DNA of 64,000 nt from Bacteroidota bacterium (GCA_016718035.1 JADKEK010000003.1:1-64000); one strand, 5' to 3'. Shown: positions 1-9,666, numbered from the stretch's first letter. Program-made: numbers and translations. The notes: a model not told the origin generated them from the sequence alone.

Positions 1-2
1 TA

Positions 3-131
3 AGCTTCAATCAAAAAATTATTGAAAAAGCTATGGCTGAGTGGCGTGAGATTTCTCAAAATCTTAAAAGGGAAGCTAAGTTTGGACCATTTTCTTATAA
101 ACCAACGGTTTACAGCCAACTTGGACTATGA
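3..131 (+). CDS. C-terminal fragment of an unidentified gene, coupled to the ThsA-like gene
   Basis: Only the last 42 codons are in the window; the frame is open from base 3 and stops with TGA at 129-131. The tail is charged and helical at first (EKAMAEWREISQ) and ends YSQLGL. Its stop overlaps the next start as ATGA, which implies translational coupling and a shared operon. In type II Thoeris the partner of the membrane-macro protein is a TIR-domain ThsB, so this could be the ThsB tail. That is inference from position only: too little is present to recognise a TIR fold. Confidence 0.55.
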   Translation, partial: SFNQKIIEKAMAEWREISQNLKREAKFGPFSYKPTVYSQLGL

Positions 132-1057
132 CAAATAGATTTCAGACAATATTTACGAAGAACTATTGGAGATATATATTCTCTCTAAAGAAAACTATTA
201 ATGCTGCTTTAGGAACATTAGGTATCATCTGGTTACTAGTTGAGCCGACAAGTTACTTTTCACAAGGGCTTTCCGATTTTTTCAAAGCTCATTGGCTTTG
301 GCTATTAGTTTTAGGTGGAATTTGGGTTATATATGAGAACTGGCCAAAAACGGAATTTTGTTATAAGCTAAATAAGCGTGATATAAGAATTCAAATTGCC
401 ATAGGTAATTTGTTTGACTACAAAGGGCATTTAGTTATTCCAATCAATACTTCTTATGATACTACATTTGAAGGTGATTTAATAGCTAACACAAGCACGC
501 AAGGACAATTTACTATCAAATATTTTAAAGAGCCTCGTTATCTTGACCAAGACTTGACGATTGCTCTAGCAGGAGAGCAACCGACCTTCCAACTTCCACA
601 AAAAAATAGGGGTAATAAATATCGATATGACATTGGGAAAGTTCTAAAACTTAAACTTGAAAATGATAAATATGCATTTTTATCAGCCATATCTGACATG
701 AACAATAATGGTGTAGCTGAAACAAATTTTGATAACATACAAACTAGTTTAGGTTCACTATGGTCTTATGCTTCAACAAATGGAGAATCTGGACAAATAA
801 ATATTCCAATAATAGGGACTGGACGTGGACGATTAATTGATTCAAGAGAAAAAGTTATTAAATCAATTATCAACTCTTTTATTTCCGCCACGACAGAAAC
901 TGAAAGAAGATTTTGTGACAAGTTAAATATTGTCATTCACCCAAAAGACTTTTCAGAGCACCAAATCAACATTGATGAATTAACAAGATACCTAGAACTG
1001 AAATGTGACTTTTACGAATATGACACAAGGAGAACTGGCACCGGACAAGCTATATGA
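128..1057 (+). CDS. thsA: Membrane-anchored macro-domain protein, type II Thoeris ThsA-like effector
   Basis: 309 residues. Two hydrophobic helices lie near the N-terminus (about residues 27-45 and 55-72; LGTLGIIWLLV and WLWLLVLGGIWVIY). A soluble domain of about 200 residues follows, with the ThsA-type macro signature: IGNLFDYKGHLVIPIN, then SYDTTFEGDLIA, and later the glycine-rich ligand loop IIGTGRGR near residue 230. Two membrane helices joined to a macro domain is the layout reported for type II Thoeris ThsA, which senses a TIR-made ADP-ribose signal (His-ADPR) and damages the membrane of the infected cell. The start overlaps the upstream stop (ATGA), so it is co-translated with a gene lost at the window edge. 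The family call is from motif and layout recognition; a different membrane-macro effector remains possible. Confidence 0.62.
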   Translation: MTNRFQTIFTKNYWRYIFSLKKTINAALGTLGIIWLLVEPTSYFSQGLSDFFKAHWLWLLVLGGIWVIYENWPKTEFCYKLNKRDIRIQIAIGNLFDYKGHLVIPINTSYDTTFEGDLIANTSTQGQFTIKYFKEPRYLDQDLTIALAGEQPTFQLPQKNRGNKYRYDIGKVLKLKLENDKYAFLSAISDMNNNGVAETNFDNIQTSLGSLWSYASTNGESGQINIPIIGTGRGRLIDSREKVIKSIINSFISATTETERRFCDKLNIVIHPKDFSEHQINIDELTRYLELKCDFYEYDTRRTGTGQAI

Positions 1058-1067
1058 AGAGAAAAAC

Positions 1068-1215
1068 GGGACGTAAAACGTGTTTTGCTGCAGGTGGGCT
1101 AACTTATCACTTGGAGTTTTGTGCTTCTATTGAAAGTTTGTAATAAGCTGCAACATTATACTCAGAAACACGCCCGAACTCAATGCCCGAAAACTTAAGC
1201 TGTAACAGTAACACG
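1068..1215. repeat. Degenerate ~145-bp 3'-flanking repeat, copy 1 (possible attC-like site)
   Basis: The 200-base gap after the ThsA-like gene holds no gene. A stretch of about 145 bases aligns over most of its length with the gap after the next gene (3156-3296). The best shared block is GAGTTTTGTGCTTCTATT here against GAGTTCTGTGCTTTTATT there. Its ends are partly complementary (CGTGTT near 1079, AACACG near 1210). Similar position after two consecutive defence genes, plus complementary ends, suggests a cassette recombination site or a shared folded 3' element. Canonical integron core sites (RYYYAAC / GTTRRRY) are not clearly present. Confidence 0.4.
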
Positions 1216-1257
1216 ACAGTCATAACCACAACTTAATAACTATAATACAAATTAAAA

Positions 1258-3138
1258 ATGAATATGGAAAATACAACACTTGTAACAGGTAAGAAATACA
1301 TCAAAGACATTTTTAGCCCAGAGCAATTTTTTAATATTCCCGAATACCAAAGACCATACGTTTGGGGTGAAGAGCAAATTGTAGCCTTGCTTGAAGACGT
1401 TAGTAAAGCAATGGAAAATGATAGCAACAAAGAATATTTTCTTGGTTGCATGATTTGGAATACTAGGCACGACAAGACTAATAAAAATGTGGAATATGTT
1501 TACCAAGACATATTGGACGGGCAGCAGCGATTTATAACTCTGTTTTTATTACATGGTGTAATTCGAGACATTTCCATCAAAGACAAATTGAAGGACAATG
1601 TTCAAAAGAGACTAGTACAAGAGGCAGATGATTACAATAACATTCCTTCAAGAAATAGAATAGAATTTGAAATACGTGACGACAAAGATTTTCTTGACAA
1701 ATACATAATTAGCGAAGGCGGCACTCTCTTAATAAATGAAATTGAAGAGGTTTCCACAAACCCCAAATCAGGTGCTTCTATTCGTAATATGGCAGCTGGT
1801 ATACTAATTATGAAACGCTGGTGGGATTCCAAATTTGCAGAGAATGTTGGAACAGAGGAACATTACTTAGCAGACTTTTATAAATATCTTTCTACTAAAG
1901 TTCTTGCTCTTTATTTAGCAACACCTAATAACCTAGATGATGCATATAATCTATTTACTGTTTTGAATAGCAGAGGACTACAGTTACAAGTATCCGACAT
2001 TCTTAGAGCACAAAATCTGCGTGTAATTGAAAATCCTGAACTAAGAAAATTATATGCCAATAAATGGTCTGACTTTGAAAATGCAATTTCAGCACCTTAC
2101 AGAAATTTTGACGACTTCCTTTGGGCTTTAGTTTTTATAAAAATGAAATATCGGAGTGACGATAACAAGAGCCTTACAAAAGCCTTTGAGTTTATGTTTA
2201 AACGAGGAATGATTTCCAAAGGAACAGATACCTTAGATTACGTTGGCAAGTATATTAAACACTTTGAAGCTATAACAAACGGGAGCATTTCAACAAGAGA
2301 AAGTTTAAATCTCTTTGGTAACATTAATTTTATTTTGGCTAGCGTTTTTGGCAGCCAATATTTAACGCCACTAATGCACTACCGAGAATGTTTTGGCGAG
2401 TCAAAAATTGTGGAGTTTATGATTAAAATCGACAATCTTTTCTCAATTGGTTGGCTTTTGGGTCGAAGGCAATCACAAACTAGAACTTTCATCATCCTGA
2501 GAAAAATAGACACCTATTTTGAATCATTCAAGAAAAAAGAAATGACACTTGACGAAGCCGTTGAAGAGTTTTTAAATGATAGTTGTCTACGCTATGATTT
2601 CTATGATGAAGAAATATCATCTGAAAAACCAATAAATATTGCAGACTTTGTAAGCCTTCTAGAAAATGAAAAATGGGGTGCATACGTAGGAACACGAATT
2701 AACAAAACAAGATATTTGTTATTAAAAATGGACATGTTGATGGGTAGCGCTGGAACCATACTTCAGTATAATAAAGATTCTTCATCAGTTGAACATCTTA
2801 TGCCGCAAAAAATAGAAGATACAGAATGGAAGGTCGATTCTATAAGTCATAAAGAATGGTTACACAGACTTGGAAACCTAGCGTTAATAGACAAGAACAA
2901 AAACGCATCATTAAGTAATAAGCTATTCCACGAAAAGAAAGCAAAATATCAAGGTGCTATTGAAACAAGAGCAAACACAAATTTTCTTTTCATTACAAAT
3001 CAAGAATGGAATATTGAAACAATTGAAAATAATCATAAAAGGACTTTAACACTTCTGACACAGTATTATGAGGGTAATAGTTTAAAAACATTTCAACAAA
3101 TTAAGAAGAACTTAAACTCGCCAATATTATTATTGTGA
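1258..3138 (+). CDS. GmrSD-type fused DUF262-DUF1524 restriction nuclease (type IV-like)
   Basis: 626 residues. The N-terminal half is a DUF262 (GmrS-like, ParB/DndB-fold) domain: FNIPEYQRPYVWGEEQI at residues about 23-39, and the hallmark DILDGQQRFITL near residue 85. The C-terminal part is a DUF1524 (GmrD, HNH/His-Me finger) nuclease: VEHLMPQ, then HRLGNLALIDKNKNASLSNK near 545-565 and FHEKKAKY. Known GmrSD enzymes use NTP hydrolysis by GmrS to drive cleavage of modified, often glucosylated, phage DNA by GmrD. Here both are fused in one chain of the usual length, with no frameshift. The start is ATG 1258, with a second ATG two codons later. It stands alone between two related noncoding repeats, so it may have its own promoter. 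The target modification cannot be read from the sequence. Confidence 0.85.
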   Translation: MNMENTTLVTGKKYIKDIFSPEQFFNIPEYQRPYVWGEEQIVALLEDVSKAMENDSNKEYFLGCMIWNTRHDKTNKNVEYVYQDILDGQQRFITLFLLHGVIRDISIKDKLKDNVQKRLVQEADDYNNIPSRNRIEFEIRDDKDFLDKYIISEGGTLLINEIEEVSTNPKSGASIRNMAAGILIMKRWWDSKFAENVGTEEHYLADFYKYLSTKVLALYLATPNNLDDAYNLFTVLNSRGLQLQVSDILRAQNLRVIENPELRKLYANKWSDFENAISAPYRNFDDFLWALVFIKMKYRSDDNKSLTKAFEFMFKRGMISKGTDTLDYVGKYIKHFEAITNGSISTRESLNLFGNINFILASVFGSQYLTPLMHYRECFGESKIVEFMIKIDNLFSIGWLLGRRQSQTRTFIILRKIDTYFESFKKKEMTLDEAVEEFLNDSCLRYDFYDEEISSEKPINIADFVSLLENEKWGAYVGTRINKTRYLLLKMDMLMGSAGTILQYNKDSSSVEHLMPQKIEDTEWKVDSISHKEWLHRLGNLALIDKNKNASLSNKLFHEKKAKYQGAIETRANTNFLFITNQEWNIETIENNHKRTLTLLTQYYEGNSLKTFQQIKKNLNSPILLL

Positions 3139-3155
3139 CAAAAAAGGTCGAAGCT

Positions 3156-3296
3156 AACACGGGTTTTTAGTCAAGCGGGGTGACGCACAAACTTAGAGTT
3201 CTGTGCTTTTATTCAAGTGTTGTGCAAGTTGCACAGCAACTGCGGATGTTACGAAACCAGCAAGAACGCAAAGCCTTAAACCGTTACAAGTACCCC
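3156..3296. repeat. Degenerate ~145-bp 3'-flanking repeat, copy 2, in the 342-base gap before hsdM
   Basis: No gene is visible at 3139-3480. Bases 3156-3296 resemble 1068-1215. The outer ends are complementary: TAACACGGGTTT near 3164 against AAACCGTTA near 3286. Inside is a short strong dyad, TTGTGCAAGTTGCACAG. Position directly after a gene fits either an integron-like attachment site or a folded terminator-like element. The rest of the gap up to hsdM is AT-rich, with no clear promoter box. Confidence 0.4.
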
Positions 3297-3480
3297 TAAA
3301 ATAGCCGACAGTGTGTCTTTGAACTGATAAAAATCAGTAACATATTTGGACTTTCGTGATACTCAAGTCAACCTTTCACAAACCAAAAGAGCCATTTTTT
3401 GCCAATGCACCCATAAAGAAAATGCAACAATAAAACTTAACTTAGCAAATATTAAAAATTTTTAATACGGACACCTGAAA

Positions 3481-5104
3481 ATGGCCAAACATAAAAAAGA
3501 AACCGACAACGGAGGTTCGCAAACACCTTTGAAAACTGAAACAAAGCGCGAGCAAATAAAGGAAAAGAAAAAGCAATTGAAGTTACCCTTTGGGAAGCAG
3601 CAAATAAATTGAGAGGTAGCGTAGAGCCTGCCGAATACAAACACGTAGTATTAGGACTGATTTTTTTAAAGTTTGCCAGCGACAAGTTTGAAGAACACCG
3701 AGCCAAACTGATTGCCGAAGGCAAAGAAAAATACATTGAAATGCCCGAGTTCTACAATATGAACAATGTGTTTTTCTTGGAAGAAACCAGCCGTTGGAGT
3801 TTACCTGATAAAAAGAGCCAAACAAAACGACATTGCCTTACTCATTGACACCGCTTTGCACACCATTGAGAAAAACAACAAAGCACTACGCGGTGCTTTG
3901 CCCGACAATTACTTTTCTCGTTTGGGTTTGGATGTAACCAAACTAGCTTCTTTGCTCGATACCATTAACGATATTGACACCACCAAAGACCCGAAACAAG
4001 ATGTAGTTGGAAAAGTGTATGAATACTTCCTTTCAAAATTTGCATTGGCCGAAGGAAAAGGCAAAGGAGAATTTTACACACCAAAAAGCATTGTAAACCT
4101 GATTGCCGAAATGATTGAACCTTACAAGGGCATTATCTATGACCCTGCTTGTGGTTCGGGTGGTATGTTTGTTCAATCTATCAAGTTTATTGAAGCACAC
4201 CACGGCAACAAAAAAGAAATTTCTATTTACGGACAGGAATACACCAACACCACTTACAAACTGGCAAAGATGAACCTTGCCATACGGGGCATTAGTGGAA
4301 ACCTTGGCGAAAAAGCAGCCGACACTTTTGCAGACGACCAACACAAAGACCTGAAAGCCGATTACATAATGGCAAACCCACCTTTTAACCAAAAAGACTG
4401 GCGAGCCGAAAACGAATTGAAAGACGACCCACGTTGGAGAGGTTATGATGTGCCACCCAAAAGCAATGCCAACTATGGTTGGATTTTGAATATGGTTTCT
4501 AAACTTTCCGACAATGGCATTGCAGGTTTTATATTGGCAAATGGTGCATTGAGTGGCGGTGGCGAAGAATACAAAATACGCAGAAAGCTGATTGAAAATA
4601 ATTTAGTGGAAGCCATTTTGGTATTGCCACAAGATATGTTTTACACCACTAACATTAGTGTTACGCTTTGGATTGTAAAACAAAAACAAGAAAGCACGGA
4701 GTAAAAAAATAGGAGATGAAACACGCAACTACCGTGACAGAGAAAAAGAAATCCTGTTTATGGATTTGCGACAAATGGGTAATCCGTTTGAGAAGAAATA
4801 CATCCAGTTTTCCGAAGATGACATATAAAAAAGTAACAAGCACTTACCACCAATGGCAATGCAAAGAAATTGAAAACATTCCAGAGTTCTGTTATGCCGC
4901 TTCATTTAATGAAGTAGCAAAAAAAGATTTTTCATTGGTGCCAAGCAAATACATTGAGTTTGTAAACCGTGACGAAAACATTGACTTTGACGAAAAATGC
5001 AAACCTTGAAAAACGAATTTGCCGATTTATTAAAAGCCGAAGCCACAAGTAAAAATGATTTATTAACCGTGTTTAAAGAATTGGGTTATGAAATCAAATT
5101 ATAA
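3481..5104 (+). pseudogene. hsdM: Type I restriction-modification DNA methyltransferase subunit HsdM, multiply frameshifted
   Basis: The full HsdM sequence can be followed only by changing frame about five times: near 3570 (A run), 3800 (TTT), 4685 (A runs), 4827 and 4988 (A run). In order the pieces give MAKHKKETDNG, then EVTLWEAANKLRGSVEPAEYK (N-terminal helical domain, frame 3), then the methylase core in frame 1 with the SAM site DPACGSGGMF (near 4141) and the catalytic NPPF (4375), then DETRNYRDREKEILFMDLRQ, then YHQWQ ... PSKYIEFVNRDENIDFDEK, and finally FKELGYEIKL ending at 5104. HsdM makes the protective N6-adenine methylation and forms the M2S core with HsdS, whose start overlaps by 17 bases. 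Most breaks sit in short homopolymers, which fits consensus error, but true decay is equally possible. As written, no functional HsdM is encoded. Confidence 0.85.
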
Positions 5105-6272
5105 AAGATTAGGGAATTACATACAGGAATTAAAAGTTCGTAATACTGAACAAAAGGTGGAAAAACTATTAGGTATCAATATTGATAAGTTCTTTATGCC
5201 ATCTGTTGCCAATGTAGTTGGAACTGACTTATCAGTTTATAAAATCGTAAAAAAAAATCAGTTTGCTTGCAACAGAATGCATGTTGGCAGAGATTATAGA
5301 TTACCTATTTCAATGTCAAAAATTAATGAAGAATTTATTGTTTCACCTGCATATGATGTGTTTGAGATTACAGACACAAAAGTATTGAATCCTGAATATT
5401 TGATGATGTGGTTTACTCGCAGAGAATTTGACCGCAACACTTGGTTTTACACTGATGCAGATGTAAGAGGTGGTTTACCATGGAAATCATTTTGTGATTT
5501 ACAATTACCAATTCCCCACCCAGACGAACAACGAGAAATCGTAAAAGAATACAACACCATACAAAACCGCATAGCCCTTAACCAACAACTCATACAAAAA
5601 CTGGAAGAAACTGCACAGGCGATTTATAGGGAGTGGTTTGTGGAGTTTGAATTTCCTGATAAAAAAGGTAAGCCATATAAAAGTAATGGAGGGGAAATGG
5701 TTTGGTGTGAAGAATTGGGGAAGAATATTCCGAAGTGGTGGAAAAAATGCATTTTAAAAGATATTTCAAACTGTCATGATTTCAAAAGAAGACCATTATC
5801 TGAGGAGGAAAGAAACGATTTTAAAGGTTTTTATCCTTATTATGGAGCAATGGGAATTGTCGATTACGTCCTCGAATATTTGTTTGATGGTGAATATTTA
5901 TTGTTTTCAGAGGATGGTGTTAATGTAATTACTGAAAAGGGATACCCGTCTGTTTTTTTGATTAATGAAAAGTTCTGGGTAAATAATCATGCTCACATTT
6001 TAGAAGGTAAGGATGGATATTCAACTAGACTACTTTATTGTATGCTTAAAGAAGTTAATGTTAGTGATTTAGTAACTGGTGCAGCCCAGCCAAAAATCAA
6101 CCAAGAAAACATGAATAGTATCTCATTGGTGAAGCCTGAATTAGATATTTCGTTCAATTTCAATAAAATAATTCATCCTATGTTTAATACAATTCAAATT
6201 AAATCAAAAGAAAACCTAAAGCTATCGGAACTGAAAGAGTTGTTACTTTCTAAATTGGCTACAGTAGAATAA
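5088..6272 (+). CDS. hsdS: Type I restriction-modification specificity subunit HsdS
   Basis: 394 residues, intact. Layout is typical: a first target-recognition domain (residues 1-145), a central conserved helical region (PHPDEQREIVKEYNTIQNRI ... LIQKLEETAQAIYREWFVEF, about 145-190), a second target-recognition domain (residues about 210-350; FYPYYGAMGIVDYV and GAAQPKINQENM are typical HsdS phrases), and a C-terminal helix LKLSELKELLLSKLATVE. HsdS sets the bipartite DNA target for both methylation and restriction. The start ATG lies inside the last codons of hsdM in another frame (17-base overlap). The first recognition domain is short and starts directly, as in half-and-half HsdS chains. Target sequence unknown. 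Confidence 0.9.
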   Translation: MKSNYKRLGNYIQELKVRNTEQKVEKLLGINIDKFFMPSVANVVGTDLSVYKIVKKNQFACNRMHVGRDYRLPISMSKINEEFIVSPAYDVFEITDTKVLNPEYLMMWFTRREFDRNTWFYTDADVRGGLPWKSFCDLQLPIPHPDEQREIVKEYNTIQNRIALNQQLIQKLEETAQAIYREWFVEFEFPDKKGKPYKSNGGEMVWCEELGKNIPKWWKKCILKDISNCHDFKRRPLSEEERNDFKGFYPYYGAMGIVDYVLEYLFDGEYLLFSEDGVNVITEKGYPSVFLINEKFWVNNHAHILEGKDGYSTRLLYCMLKEVNVSDLVTGAAQPKINQENMNSISLVKPELDISFNFNKIIHPMFNTIQIKSKENLKLSELKELLLSKLATVE

Positions 6273-6283
6273 AAATTAAGATT

Positions 6284-9200
6284 ATGAATTTAACTCTACC
6301 AAAAATATTTAAACTTGTTGACGAAATTGGCTCTAATCAGATATGGCACTTTTTGGGAGAGCAAAAGAAAATTGACAATGTTCAAATTATTAGCACAACC
6401 CCCTTCGCAGTACAATCATTAGGAGTGAATTACTTATTGACAAGTGATAAAAACCATCAAGACGATACAATTGATTATATTCTACTTACTTCCAAAATTC
6501 CAAGGAGAGCGGATTTTAACGCAGGGAGAATAAATATTCAACGTTGGCTTAAACATCCACTTTTTCAAAACATAACTCCAGAAGATGTTGTAGCTACTTG
6601 GGTTGACAAATTCAAATTCATTAAGGAAAACGAGCAACAAAATATCAAAGGACTGAGACCGCCACAGATTGGTGCATTGCACTCTATTTTAGCTCACATT
6701 CACAACGCAGATGACAAAGCAATTGTAGTAATGCCAACAGGAACAGGTAAAACTGAAACAATGTTGGCAACACTAATTTCAAATTGTTGCAAAAAGCTTC
6801 TTGTTTCTGTTCCTTCTGATTCACTCAGAACACAGATTGCACAAAAATTTATTACACTGGGATTACTAAAGGAATATGGAATTGCGGATGAATCTTGCCT
6901 GAATCCGATTGTTGGGATAGTCAACAGCGGTTTTGATACCCCACAAGACTTACAAAATTTCATTGACAAGTGTAATGTAGTTGTATCAACAATGACATTA
7001 TTAACAGATTTTTCACCAGAACAAAAAGAAATATTAAATAATTCTTTTTCTCATTACTTTGTTGATGAGGCTCATCATTCAGAGGCGAAAACTTGGAAAG
7101 AACTTATTAATAGGTTCGACAAGGAGAAAGTATTTCTATTTACTGCAACACCTTTTCGAAATGACGGACAGAGTTTACAAGGAAAGCAAATCTTTAATTT
7201 TTCCTTAAGGAAAGCACAAGAACAGAAATACTACAAACAGATTAACTACCTACCTATAAGAGAATACAATAAAGATTTAGCCGATAAAAAAATTGCAGAA
7301 AATGCCATTGTTCAACTAAGAGCAGACCGAGCTAATGGTTTTAACCATTTTATTATGGCAAGGTGCAAAGATAAAGTTAGAGCAAGGGAGGTTTTTGAAT
7401 ATTACAAGGATTACGATGAATTTAAACCTGTATTAGTTTATACAGGAATTGCAGGCATAGGAAATAAAATTGAAGCAATAAAAAGAGGGGAACATTCAAT
7501 AATTGTTTGTGTCAATATGTTAGGCGAAGGGTTTGACTTACCCAATCTCAAAATTGCTGCAATTCACGATGAACGACAAAGTTTACCAATTACTCTTCAA
7601 TTTATTGGACGCTTTACAAGAACATCATATGACCAATTAGGAAATGCAAGTTTTATAACAAATATCGCATACCCATCAATACACGAAGAATTAGACCAGC
7701 TTTATGCAGGCAACTCTGATTGGAATTTACTTCTACCCCGTTTAAGTGCAAACGCAACTGAAAAGGAACTTAATATCAAAGAATTTTTAGAAAACTTTGA
7801 TAATCTCTCAGATTCAATTATTCCCTTTCAACAAATAAATCCCGCAATGAGCACAGTGATTTTTCAAAGTGCCGTTGACACTTGGTATCCTTCAAATTGG
7901 GAATCAGGGTTTCCAGGTATTAGTGGCTACGAACACATTTTCAGTCGGCACAGTAATGACACTTTGATAATCATATTAGGTAAAATTGAAAAAGTTGAAT
8001 GGGGAAGATTTGAAACCGTTCATAATTTACAATGGGATTTAGTAGTGGTTCATTGGGATTTAAGACCTAACATAAATCGAGTATTCTTAAATACTTCTAT
8101 AAAGGGGTTTTCAGGTACATCACTGTTGGAAGCCATTTTTGGGACAGGTAATACGTCCCAAATTTCCGGAATGAATGTTTTTAGAATTTTTCACAACGTA
8201 AAAAGACTTTCTCTTTTTAACGTAGGTACAAGGAGAGGAATCGGTCAAGACGTAACGTTTCAATCCTACTATGGAAAAGGAGTTCAAGATGGTATCAGAG
8301 AATTAGAACAAGGTAAACTTATTAAAAACAACATTTTTGGGGTTGGATATAAAGATGGCGAAAAAGTGTCGTTAGGTTGTTCTGTTAAAGGGAAAATATG
8401 GTCATATCAAAGAGGTAATTTAGATGAGTTGACAAAGTGGTGTAGAGATATTGGAGAAATAGTATCGGATAATGCAATTGACCCTAATGTTGTGCTGCAA
8501 CATACTTTAGCAATAGAGAAATTGCAGCAAAGACCTAATGTGATGCCAATTTTGATTGATTGGAATCCTGAAATGTTTGAGAACATAGAAAACAGATACT
8601 CTTTATTCATTAATGGTGCAAATTTCGACTTCGCATTTGTAGAATTAAACTTGATGAATCCAAGCGTTGACATAAATCAGAGCTTAGAGTTTACTATTGT
8701 GACAGAGAATGAATCTGTTCAATTTGAAATTGAAATAGGGCTTAGTCAAGCAACTAATGAGCCATATTACAAAGTGAACCAGATAACAAATCAAATCTGC
8801 ACAATACAATATGGAAACCAGAATGAAAGTTTAGTGAATTTTTTTCAAGATACCATACCTACAATTTGGTTCGCTGACGGCTCACAGTTATTTGGCAATC
8901 TTTATATCAAACTTAAAATTCAGCCCGATTTAATTTCTGATGAATTTATTATTCCAGAAAATTGGGCAGGTGTTGATATAAGAAAAGAATCTCAAGATAT
9001 AGCACCATACATTCAAGATTCAATTCAGTATTACTTTATTGAAAAAATAAAAGATGACTTTCAAATTATTTATGATGATGATGGTAAAGGAGAAATTGCC
9101 GACATTATAGGTATCAACGATTCAGATACGGTAATTGACATTCATTTATTTCATCTCAAATATGCTAAAAATGGTGTTGTAAGCAATGACATTGACAACT

Positions 9201-9526
9201 TCTATCAAGTTTGTGGTCAAGCAGAGAAATCATTAAAATGGAAACACAAAGAAGGAAGAGAATTTTTTAATCATCTATTTAAGCGAAAGACAAAGACACT
9301 TGGAGGCAATAGTTGCAGTAGAATTATAAAAGGAACAGAAGACGATTTAGAGAACCTATTAAACCAAGCTAAATGGACAAAAGCAATGCGTTTTCACATT
9401 TACATTGTTCAACCATCATTGAGTAAGGCAAATCCATCGAATGACATTTTATTATTGTTGGGTAACGTCCAACATTACCTTGCAACTGTAGGTAATATTG
9501 AATTGAAGGTGTATTGTAGTAATTGA
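6284..9526 (+). CDS. SF2 DEAD/DEAH-box helicase embedded in the type I R-M operon
   Basis: 1080 residues, starting 11 bases after hsdS and ending 11 bases before the original hsdR start, so it is part of the operon. After an N-terminal region of about 125 residues (unknown), the helicase core has Walker A MPTGTGKTE (about 150), DEAH-type Walker B VDEAHHSE (about 260), motif III FTATPFR, motif V NMLGEGFDLPNL and motif VI QFIGRFTR (about 440). Residues 500-1080 are long and unassigned. Near 935-965, IADIIG followed by IDIHLFHLKYA looks like a PD-(D/E)xK nuclease core with HLK where ExK is usual; this is tentative. It is not HsdR, which follows separately. Role: probably an accessory anti-phage helicase-nuclease carried with the R-M genes. 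No frameshift is seen over 3.2 kb, in contrast to hsdM. Confidence 0.8.
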   Translation: MNLTLPKIFKLVDEIGSNQIWHFLGEQKKIDNVQIISTTPFAVQSLGVNYLLTSDKNHQDDTIDYILLTSKIPRRADFNAGRINIQRWLKHPLFQNITPEDVVATWVDKFKFIKENEQQNIKGLRPPQIGALHSILAHIHNADDKAIVVMPTGTGKTETMLATLISNCCKKLLVSVPSDSLRTQIAQKFITLGLLKEYGIADESCLNPIVGIVNSGFDTPQDLQNFIDKCNVVVSTMTLLTDFSPEQKEILNNSFSHYFVDEAHHSEAKTWKELINRFDKEKVFLFTATPFRNDGQSLQGKQIFNFSLRKAQEQKYYKQINYLPIREYNKDLADKKIAENAIVQLRADRANGFNHFIMARCKDKVRAREVFEYYKDYDEFKPVLVYTGIAGIGNKIEAIKRGEHSIIVCVNMLGEGFDLPNLKIAAIHDERQSLPITLQFIGRFTRTSYDQLGNASFITNIAYPSIHEELDQLYAGNSDWNLLLPRLSANATEKELNIKEFLENFDNLSDSIIPFQQINPAMSTVIFQSAVDTWYPSNWESGFPGISGYEHIFSRHSNDTLIIILGKIEKVEWGRFETVHNLQWDLVVVHWDLRPNINRVFLNTSIKGFSGTSLLEAIFGTGNTSQISGMNVFRIFHNVKRLSLFNVGTRRGIGQDVTFQSYYGKGVQDGIRELEQGKLIKNNIFGVGYKDGEKVSLGCSVKGKIWSYQRGNLDELTKWCRDIGEIVSDNAIDPNVVLQHTLAIEKLQQRPNVMPILIDWNPEMFENIENRYSLFINGANFDFAFVELNLMNPSVDINQSLEFTIVTENESVQFEIEIGLSQATNEPYYKVNQITNQICTIQYGNQNESLVNFFQDTIPTIWFADGSQLFGNLYIKLKIQPDLISDEFIIPENWAGVDIRKESQDIAPYIQDSIQYYFIEKIKDDFQIIYDDDGKGEIADIIGINDSDTVIDIHLFHLKYAKNGVVSNDIDNFYQVCGQAEKSLKWKHKEGREFFNHLFKRKTKTLGGNSCSRIIKGTEDDLENLLNQAKWTKAMRFHIYIVQPSLSKANPSNDILLLLGNVQHYLATVGNIELKVYCSN

Positions 9527-9537
9527 ATTATGTAGAA

Positions 9538-9591
9538 ATGAAATTCACCGAAGAAAAATTAGAGAAAGCGTTTACCGAGTTGTTGGGGCAA
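9538..9591 (+). pseudogene. Relic of the original hsdR 5' end, split by the AbiE cassette
   Basis: These 54 bases match the first 54 bases of the full hsdR at 11442-11495 with two differences, both synonymous (GAG/GAA and ACC/ACA); both read MKFTEEKLEKAFTELLGQ. After 9591 the reading continues for about 50 unrelated codons to a stop at 9753. The position 11 bases after the helicase gene shows this was the ancestral hsdR start, before 1.85 kb with the AbiE genes came between it and the rest of hsdR. Confidence 0.85.
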
Positions 9592-9666
9592 AAGTTGATA
9601 AATTTTTTAAAGGAAATAACTGAATATAACATTGATATATTTATCCAAAACATCAAACTATTCATT

